Assembly (NCBI RefSeq): GCF_963576545.1
Contig: NC_083645.1
Location: forward strand, 7,622,447 to 7,686,446
Length of the DNA: 64,000 nucleotides
DNA from: Limanda limanda
Lineage: Eukaryota; Chordata; Actinopteri; Pleuronectiformes; Pleuronectidae
Direction of reading: 5' to 3'
Shown one piece after another: positions 53,639 through 64,000 of this stretch. The notes beneath the pieces are model-generated. The model was given only the letters and a program-made list of their open reading frames with translations, did no database searches and was not told the origin of the DNA. The number at the start of each line of letters is the position of its first letter. The first letter of the stretch is position 1. The position numbers and the translations under genes were made by a program.

Positions 53639-53881
53639 GTTAGCCTGCGACAGGAAGTGCAGGAAAATATGGACTTGGAAGAGGTCCAGGGTGCTTCCCT
53701 CACTCAACCTGCTCTGCCTTCGAGTCACACCAGCAGTAACACAGAGCCCCCAACCAGCCACGTCGGCCTACTGGAGCGGAACAGCTCGGCCAGCTCCCCC
53801 AAATCACCCCAATGTGTCACTTCTGTGTCATCAAGGTCAAGCGGCCGCTCTCATTTTATCACCCTGAATGTCCACATCTAA
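53639..53881 (+). CDS. Unrecognised coding-like segment, possible terminal exon
   Basis: After a possible acceptor (TTAGCCTGCGACAG at 53640-53653) a frame reads EVQENMDLEEVQGASLTQPA and ends GRSHFITLNVHI with a stop at 53879-53881. It is rich in Ser/Thr/Pro, and codon third positions are often C or G. I recognise no domain. It could be a chance ORF: the frame also stays open upstream of the proposed acceptor, and no partner exon is identified. No function is proposed. Confidence 0.2.
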   Translation, partial: VSLRQEVQENMDLEEVQGASLTQPALPSSHTSSNTEPPTSHVGLLERNSSASSPKSPQCVTSVSSRSSGRSHFITLNVHI

Positions 53882-54181
53882 ATACAGGCTCACGGGATAA
53901 TGTGGAGATTCATCTTGTTATGGCACTTCCATTTTGTCGAACAAATGTATTATAATTACACACAGCTAAAACACAACATACCCTGTCTGGCATCTGAATG
54001 GTTTTCAAAACTGCCCTTTTTTCCATATTCAAACTTCAACATGAATATACTGTATATATTAAAAAGTATTGATTCATTTGATATGTAATCCAAATAATAC
54101 ATTTCTCAAAATGAGTTGAAGGTGCACAATGCTTCCTTTCAACGTACAAAATTATGTTTTTATATAACTAAGAGGGATGAA

Positions 54182-54376
54182 ATGGAGAAAGACGAGAGGC
54201 GAGAGGAAGCGATAGACAGTTTGTTCTGGAGTGTGCTGCTGCTGCTGCTGTGTCTGACTCTGTCTGACACCGACTTCAACTTGATTCCACCGGAGCCGGA
54301 GCTGCACTCTGAGCCTGGGAGAGCCCTCCGTTGTATCGGGGAGGAATGTGCTCCACTGTACCTACTAGACGTGTAA
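54182..54376 (+). CDS. Unrecognised 64-codon ORF with hydrophobic segment
   Basis: The ORF opens MEKDERREEAIDSLFWSVLL and continues LLLCLTLSDTDFNLIPPEPE, then contains RCIGEECAPLYLLDV at the end. A Leu-rich segment (about residues 13-27) could be a signal anchor or membrane segment; two cysteines (RCIGEEC) follow. Most codons end in G or C although the flanks are AT-rich, which is coding-like. It overlaps no known exon and faces away from psd2. An in-frame ATG at 54116 would extend it. I do not recognise a family; it could be a single exon of a larger gene, a microprotein or chance. Confidence 0.3.
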   Translation: MEKDERREEAIDSLFWSVLLLLLCLTLSDTDFNLIPPEPELHSEPGRALRCIGEECAPLYLLDV

Positions 54377-54732
54377 ATGTCTATAATTAAGATAATAACG
54401 ACTTTGCTTTGAGGATGAAAAATAAGCTGCTATCAAACACCTGTTTTAAAGAAGCCTCCCACATCCTGGAGAAGCAAAGATACAGTAGGTCTCGGCCCAA
54501 AAGCAAATCACCATGCCTCTATTGTGTTATCACATGTGAGGGGGTCAGATTGTGTATAGTCATCCACACTGGGTTTATAGAAACCATAATGCTCTTTAAG
54601 GGTTGTGTTTAATAATCACTTTGCTTTTAAAAAGGTCAATGTGCCTGCTCCTTTTTCCAAAGAGTCTCCCAGTACACTTGGAAAGACATAAACAAACAGG
54701 AGATAGACAGGGCTCATTGTCTGTCTCTCTCC

Positions 54733-54734
<2 letters not shown>

Positions 54735-54766
<32 letters not shown>

Positions 54767-54797
54767 GAGAAGTGGGATGGGGGGGGGGCGGGGGGCG
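54735..54797. repeat. (GT)n-(GA)n-G-run compound repeat
   Basis: GT repeat passes into GA repeat and then a G-rich run at 54779-54797. Confidence 0.9.
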
Positions 54798-54997
54798 AGC
54801 GCGAGACAGCCATGTTCTCCCAGCCTCCTCGAGCCGGTAACCATGACAACAGGATGGCTGGGAGACACGGCTCAAGCTCAATTGAGGCCGGCGTCTTTCT
54901 TTTCCTCCAAAATAGACCTTGGTCGCGTTTCAAGAATCGGCTTGTCCTCCCTGAAAGCGGACAGGAACTAACCGCTCTTTCTCTCGGAAGAGGAGAA

Positions 54998-55003
54998 AAC
55001 ACA

Positions 55004-55042
<39 letters not shown>
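54998..55042. repeat. (CA)n microsatellite
   Basis: About 44 bases of CA repeat within the GC-rich region upstream of psd2. Confidence 0.95.
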
Positions 55043-55043
<1 letters not shown>

Positions 55044-55121
55044 ACCGCAATATCCCACGGCCCGCACGGTGCGTATCTCTCAGCCTGCGTGAACTCCACA
55101 GACACTGCTGTCCTGCGCCTG

Positions 55122-55205
55122 TGTGTGGGTGTGTGTGTGTGCGTGTGTGTGTGCGTGTGCGCATGTGTGTTTGTCTGTGTGTCTGTGTCTGTGTGTGTGT
55201 GTGTG
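55122..55205. repeat. (GT)n microsatellite
   Basis: About 84 bases of interrupted GT repeat, inverted relative to the CA array at 54998-55042. Confidence 0.95.
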
Positions 55206-55448
55206 AGACTGAGCATTTTTTGGAGTCAGATTAAAAAAAAGACCAGCAGGACGTTCAACGCAGCCTCCATGATAAACCCTCTCCCTCTCCACGATAATAA
55301 ACTAAACATAGCGGATATCGCTCCGTCGGTATCTCCCGTTAAACTGCTCTTTACCGTCAACACCGCCATCCATGATCCTCACTGAAAACGTCAACACTGT
55401 AACCGTGTGTGTGCTTTTATCAAATGGACGCATCGTGTCTCCACTCAC

Positions 55449-55700
55449 CGGTCACTGCTGAGGATGAAGAGTTTCACAGCCGCGGTCCTCTCTCTCTCTC
55501 TATCTCTCTCCCCCCGCCGGGGCTCCACATCCACACCGGGGGTCCAGCACTGACGGAGGGGACTTTTTGTCTCTCTCTCTCTCTCTCTCCGCTGGACATC
55601 CACACACCGGCGTGCGCGTGGTGTAGCCTGCACAGTCTCTCGCAGGCTGGCAGGGGCACGCAGGAGGTCCAGGCGGCGGAGAGCTGATGTAGCGATGAAT
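55449..55700 (-). promoter_or_regulatory. psd2: CpG-rich promoter region and probable noncoding exon 1 of psd2
   Basis: This GC- and CpG-rich block ends, on the minus strand, at a consensus donor (GACCG followed by gtgagt). Joining it to exon 2 gives no in-frame ATG upstream of the one at 47170 without a stop, so exon 1 would be 5'UTR. It has no continuous coding frame of its own. The transcription start is probably between 55.6 kb and the (CTC)n/(GT)n arrays. Confidence 0.55.
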
Positions 55701-55705
55701 GGAAT

Positions 55706-55770
55706 CCTCCTCCTCTTCCTCCTCCTCCTCCTCCTCCTCCTCCTCCTCCTCCTCCTCTCCTCTCCTCCAC
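55706..55770. repeat. (TCC)n/(CTC)n trinucleotide array
   Basis: About 65 bases of CTC repeat, a mirror-symmetric pyrimidine tract. It directly abuts the (GT)n array. Confidence 0.95.
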
Positions 55771-58185
<2,415 letters not shown>

Positions 58186-58568
58186 TGCACTCACTGCTCC
58201 CTCTCCTGTCCCTCCCTCCATGTCCCATGAGAAGGGGAGCGATGGATGGATAGAGAAATGAAGAGGTGTGTCTGCAGCTAAGTGACATCTGCACGGCCGA
58301 GATGGCGGCAACGTGTTGGGAACACTGGAAATCCCTGATGTGACAAAGGGAGGGGGGGGCCCCCGCTGATGAGGAGAAAAGCTAACAGCTTGCGTTTTGG
58401 TTGGTTGGGGGGGGGGGGTGGTCTCCTGTGATGGTGACCATAAGTGTATTAATGTGCAGGGCTGTTGTGTCAGAAAACGTATACGTACGGGTTTCATCAT
58501 GTGTGCATTTACCTTTGTTTGTGTGTGTGTTCGATGGGCATTCAAGTGTAAAGTGTAATGGCATAAGG

Positions 58569-58607
<39 letters not shown>

Positions 58608-58751
58608 GCATAAAATGAAATGAAAGCAAGTAGTGGGGTAGATAAATCAATATGCTGATGTTGGTGCTCTATTAATAACATTGTGAGCCTAATCAAAGTG
58701 AGGGGGAGGTGCGAGACGAACTGATGGTGTGAGTCTTCAGTCTCAGACTTT

Positions 58752-58789
<38 letters not shown>

Positions 58790-59131
58790 GCGACAGAAGT
58801 GCACACATACATGTTTTCCGCCACACAAACACACACACCAACACCACCTACAGCATTCCCCTGCTCATGCTCACACATGCAACTCAATATGAAGAAAAAG
58901 GACACAAATGCACACACACAAGGACACATTCTTCGACCCGAGTGTGCATCCACAATCACACACACACACACACACACACACAAGAAGATGCACTGCTGCT
59001 GACTGAGATGGAATTAAATAGAGAAATCCTCCAAATGAGCATCGATCCACATAGTTTACAGAGGATCTGCTACGGCAGGGCAAACAACAGGGAGCTCTGT
59101 GAGACAGCTGGGGAACACACCCACACACACA

Positions 59132-59170
<39 letters not shown>

Positions 59171-59324
59171 TTACACATGGGATGCATTGCAGGCCCATAT
59201 TTTTAACACAAACACAAACCACAAAATACGTGTATACATCTTGTGGATGTTTGATCTGAGGACATCACAGCAGAATGTACTTTAGAGTGTAAAAGCATGC
59301 GCACATATCTGACGTGTATGTGTG

Positions 59325-59386
<62 letters not shown>

Positions 59387-60392
59387 TAAAGATGAACATA
59401 AATCAGGGTTTCTACAGGATCTTTACAAGTTGTGTCACTAATCACAAACCGAACCTCCCATGACAATGTTCAAGAAGTGCTGGCTTATTAAACGGCTTAT
59501 GCAATAAAACTGAATAAATTATTTTTTTTGAAATACTGTTTTGCAGGGATACTAAGAGACGTTTACTGGTGCAATGTTTCAAGAAAGTAAACAGCAAACT
59601 TATATTCTTTAATATTCTTTAATCAATAATATTTTGTGAAGTAAGTGCAATATTTAGCATATTGTAGAGGTATCTGGATGGATGAGAGAAAATGATGTGG
59701 TCTGTAGGTCAACTAAAACATAATACAATCCAATGTTTAGATGCTGTAAATCCATTTTCAGCTGCATGCTCTAGAAACAGTTAGCAATAGCTGGTGAACT
59801 CAGCGGCGCATATAGCAGCTAAAGAATCACATATTTCCTTCATGAGTTGGTAGAGAGCGAAACAGAGCTGATAGGAAAACGTTTGTCAAGTGATCAGAAA
59901 CATCCACTCCCTTCTCTCTGAGAGTTGGATGCGTGATGAGGGTCAGCTGTCAGTCGTGATGTTCTGTCATTTTTACATTTCTATTTATTTATACATAATG
60001 TAAACAAGATACATTATATTTAATAATATAATAATTTGGGCATAGAGCTTGGTTAGCTGTTTCCCCATGCTTCTACATAAGGGCACTTTCACATCTATAC
60101 CCTGTTTTGTTTGAACTTCTCTGACTTTACAGTTTAGTCTGAACCAAAATACCAGGTGTGAAAGTAGCCTTTGACCATGGTTTGAACCAACCGACCAAAA
60201 ATGAGTCAGATCAAAAGAGCTGATCTAGATCAAACTGACCCATGGTTATCATTTGCAGTGTGACATTTTCTATGATAGTTCCCCCAATTACAGGAAGTTG
60301 AGACTGCATTAAACAATAGACAGTGTAACAGAAGCAGAAGTCCTCATTTCTGACGGTAAACTGTTAGAATGACGCCCCAAAGCAATTCCATA
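58186..60392. other. Microsatellite-rich DNA, no gene recognised
   Basis: It contains (GT)n at 58570-58602, 58756-58787 and 59316-59386, and (CA)n at 58956-58982 and 59118-59170. No coding exon was recognised between them. A GAGATGGCGGC string at 58300 resembles a YY1 site but stands alone. Confidence 0.55.
59316..59386. repeat. (GT)n microsatellite
   Basis: About 70 bases of GT repeat; one of several arrays between 58 and 61.3 kb. Confidence 0.95.
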
Positions 60393-60647
60393 ATGGTAAA
60401 TGGATTTGTATTTATATAGCGCTTTTCTAGTCTGATGAAGACCACTCAAAGTGCTTTACAGTACAGTTTCACATTCACACACACATTCGTACAGTGCATC
60501 TACTTGCAGCACTTTGTTATTCTATGGGGGGCTATTGAGGGTTCAGCATCTTGCCCAAGGACACTTCGGCATGCAGATGGGTCAGACTGGGAATCGAACC
60601 GCCGACCTTCAGGTTGGAGGACGACCACTCTACCCCTCAGCCACAGC
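60393..60647 (-). mobile_element. tRNA-derived SINE, well preserved (reverse orientation)
   Basis: Read on the minus strand, it starts GCTGTGGCTGAGGGGTAGAG (A-box region), has the B box GGCGGTTCGATTCCC, and continues with TGCATGCCGAAGTGTCCTTG. Its 3' end is AGCGCTATATAAATACAAAT-like (plus-strand TTTGTATTTATATAGCGCTT). Both RNA polymerase III boxes look intact. The same family is at 23894-24160. Confidence 0.88.
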
Positions 60648-61221
<574 letters not shown>

Positions 61222-63880
61222 CGCTCATCTGGGTCATTGTATCCACAGGCATGAAAAAGCAGTTTACAATGACACACATCTCTTCATGTGACACAGGCAA
61301 ACAGAATGGAGTGGGGGAGGGTTTTCATGTGAGCATCAGTCACTTTCACCTGTGACCACTTGTCCTCAACACTGAGCTGAAAAAATGAGCAAACAGAAAG
61401 ATACTGTGTGTGTGCACGCGTTAGTGTGTGTCTATCCTCAAATTAAACTGCAGATGAATAATTGATTGCTACCACATTGCATGGAATTTCTTGAGAGAAA
61501 TGAGAAACTAATATGTGCAGACACGTATATAATCTATATATATATGTATATATGGAGAAACTAAAGCTGTGTTTATATGTGTTAACATTTGTGTGTGAGA
61601 GTGTGAGAGATAAGGACAGACAAACAAGGAAAACAGTAGCATCTAAGCCAACATGGTGCCAGAAAATGCCATGTGTGCCACAGACACTCGGCCTTTCTAT
61701 GCCAAGTTGTAAATATGGAAGTAACATAAGAATAAGGAAGACTGACTTTCCCTTTAATCACGCGGCAGTTGAGAGTTCCTGTACAATGGGCTAAATTATC
61801 ATATCTGCCTTATGTGGTATCCAAGCTATACACTATGCAAGTTATCATACAATCCAAGCAAACATAACACTTTGAAAATGTCTTTTTCACTCAAATTTGC
61901 TTAAAATTGGTTTTCTTTCCCTGACACATGTGTGGTGTAATCCAAGTGTCTGTAAGCCCTGATATTCAAATTGACTTGAAACAACGTCATATACACAATG
62001 TTGTAAGCCTGAAAGTCTGCCAAAAGATCTACATCTATCATATAGTATATGTTGAACTAAACTTTACACGGGTGAACATCCTGATCGTGGTGGGCACAGC
62101 TATCAATGCTAACAATCAAACTTTGGGCAAAGCAGACCACTTTTTTCTGAGAAAAAGGACTAATAGATTCACTGCTCACAACCAAAAACAAAAACATGAG
62201 CAGCTACTGCAGCTGTTGATGAGTATTTAGGAGCGTAAGAGCCAATCTATTTCCCCCAGGATGTGATACAGACAAAAACAGAGCTCAATGGAAAGTGAAC
62301 ATGACAACATGTGATGTTGAGTCAACTATAAACTCTTTTAAACTCAATATGAAAACTATGCAAATGCTGTCATGGTACACCAGTCACCCACAGTTTGTAC
62401 TAGGTAAATTAGTTTGGGGACTTTACAGACATTCTTCTTTGTGGTCTGCTTAACTGGATTCATCTCTTATGTGAAGCCATGCTAATGTACATCCTCTTCC
62501 CAGAGCAGGCTCCATGGTGGTGGGCTCCATGCATTAAACATGGGGGCGGTCAAGGAAAGAACATGTGGGAGAATACAAATTGCCTGCCCGCGTTGCTGAA
62601 TCAGGGCAAGAAAATGATGATGGGAAATATAATGTTGAGGGAAGAAACTGTCATCCTCGGCTGGGCTGCTGATGTTATTTGAGACATATTGCAATTATTT
62701 GTCTTTATATACAGATGAAGATGTAAAATAAAAAAATGTTGGTACTGGAATAAGACATAAGATAGATTATGCAGATTTAGTCTGAGCAGAGCCTTCATGG
62801 TGTCTCCTCTCTCTTTCTGTCCTGCATGTTCAATTATTAGAGGTCAAAGGTCATGGCATGTGTTGACATTTGAGCAGGGCTTGGGCAACATACTGCAGAA
62901 TCCAGAGCCCAGGACACCAGGAAGAGTAGCCGCTGTTACAACACAGTGGCTAATGGGGATCAATGAACTCAAAGTGAAACCCGCTCACACACCAACACCA
63001 AACTGTGTGCCCCAAGGGGAAAATTGAAATAAAATAAAGTGTTTATTTATATAATATATGAATATGCAGCATGGAACCATAATATTAACAAAATATGCAC
63101 TTAAACCAATACAGAAATAGAGAGAGGCTTTATAAAACATAGCAGAGCAAAAGGTGGAAAGTGCAAGATGAAGTATTTTAGAAAGATAGTCAGACAGATC
63201 CTTGATAATACATTTTGATCTATTAAATTCAATTAATAGAGTTTGTATGTATTAAAGGTGGCCACAGAGTCCCTGCAAAAACAACTCAACACAGGATAAC
63301 AATCACAGAGCAACCTTCAGACCCTTACCATTTCAGTTTATATCAATTTGTATTATGTGCTCAAAGTACCACAGTGATATGTGGGGCCTCTGGGTGTCTG
63401 AATTTAAAGGCCTTAATGGCTTGCATGAATAAAATGTAGGAAGCATTTAATAGGTCACATAACTCAAATGAACATTCCAGAAATTCCTTTAAATCATCTT
63501 TCAACCTACATGTGTTGTCTTTTATTGACCCAGAAACAACATGAAGTTTAACCTTTAGATTTCACATGCAGCAAGATTTAATGACTAGCACACGTGAATT
63601 AGGTAAATATTATACATTATTACACTGTAATTTACATACAGATGTCTACATATGTGTACACCTATATTCTATTTTAAATCTATTTATTTTATGTATTTTA
63701 TCTTTATTACATGTTTTTAACATTGTAATTAATATAAAAGGGGTAAAAAGATAAACGAATAAAAATGTCAAAAGCTGTTCTTTAAATTAAATTAAATTAC
63801 AAGTCATGATGCCACAAGACCAATGTCTAATCACTTTTTTAATGAAATCAGTCGAGACCCTTTTGTTTCTGAGTTACTGT
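61222..63880. other. Non-coding DNA at the right end
   Basis: AT-rich DNA without recognisable genes. The ORFs present (for example 61928-62230 plus) have no domain, and no splice-site context supports an exon. Confidence 0.55.
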
Positions 63881-63888
63881 TTACCTTT

Positions 63889-63908
63889 CTCCACCAGAGG
63901 GCGCCACT
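63889..63908 (+). promoter_or_regulatory. Strong CTCF-like motif
   Basis: CTCCACCAGAGGGCGCCACT contains CCACCAGAGGGCGC, a near-perfect match to the vertebrate CTCF core (CCASYAGRKGGCRS) in forward orientation. Binding is inferred from motif only. Confidence 0.55.
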
Positions 63909-64000
63909 CAAGCATAATTACCATTTGAATGTGAGCACATTCTCTCCACGATGATGCGGATGACGCCATAACGTGTTGACAGCAGCCGGGACTTTCCCAA

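Overview
The window is vertebrate nuclear DNA, almost certainly from a teleost fish (probably a percomorph). It has intron-rich genes, long (CA/GT)n, (GA/CT)n and (TATC)n arrays, tRNA-derived SINEs of a type common in fish, and non-autonomous DNA transposons. Three genes are recognised by protein similarity recalled from their human counterparts, and all sit in the block that corresponds to human 5q31.

Layout. 1-2211: intron 1 of neuregulin 2. 2212-2623 (minus): coding exon 1 of nrg2 inside a CpG-rich promoter that extends to about 3.6 kb. 3.6-7.0 kb: the space between the divergent nrg2 and pura genes, with one SINE. 7224-8069 (plus): pura, complete and intronless in its coding part. 8.1-about 16.9 kb: pura 3'UTR and downstream DNA. 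19442-47170 (minus): psd2 (EFA6C), an Arf6 exchange factor. I reconstructed 14 coding exons with consensus splice sites and a continuous frame of 2745 nt (914 aa). A CpG-rich block at 55.4-55.7 kb carries a probable noncoding first exon. A second CpG-rich block at 34.7-35.3 kb, inside the 16-kb intron 3, carries a short ATG exon whose phase joins exon 4; it predicts a 524-aa isoform limited to the Sec7, PH and coiled-coil part. 48-64 kb: far 5' intron and upstream DNA dominated by microsatellites, with two unrecognised plus-strand ORFs at 53.6-54.4 kb.

How the genes relate. nrg2 encodes a secreted or membrane-bound ErbB ligand, pura a neuronal single-stranded nucleic-acid-binding protein, and psd2 a brain-type Arf6 GEF. 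They are a conserved neighbourhood and not an operon. psd2 lies downstream of pura here; as I recall the human map, it lies beyond the 3' end of NRG2, so a local rearrangement is implied.

No bacterial-type system, virus or clearly new enzymatic system is visible. The strongest unusual observations are: the psd2 internal promoter and exon; two opposite-facing copies of a hAT-like element, each with the same nested LTR-like insert, that flank psd2 exons 4-14; a threefold FSSxFExIVE-like motif in the PSD2 N-terminus; CA and CT arrays touching psd2 splice sites; and a coding-like 64-codon ORF upstream of psd2.
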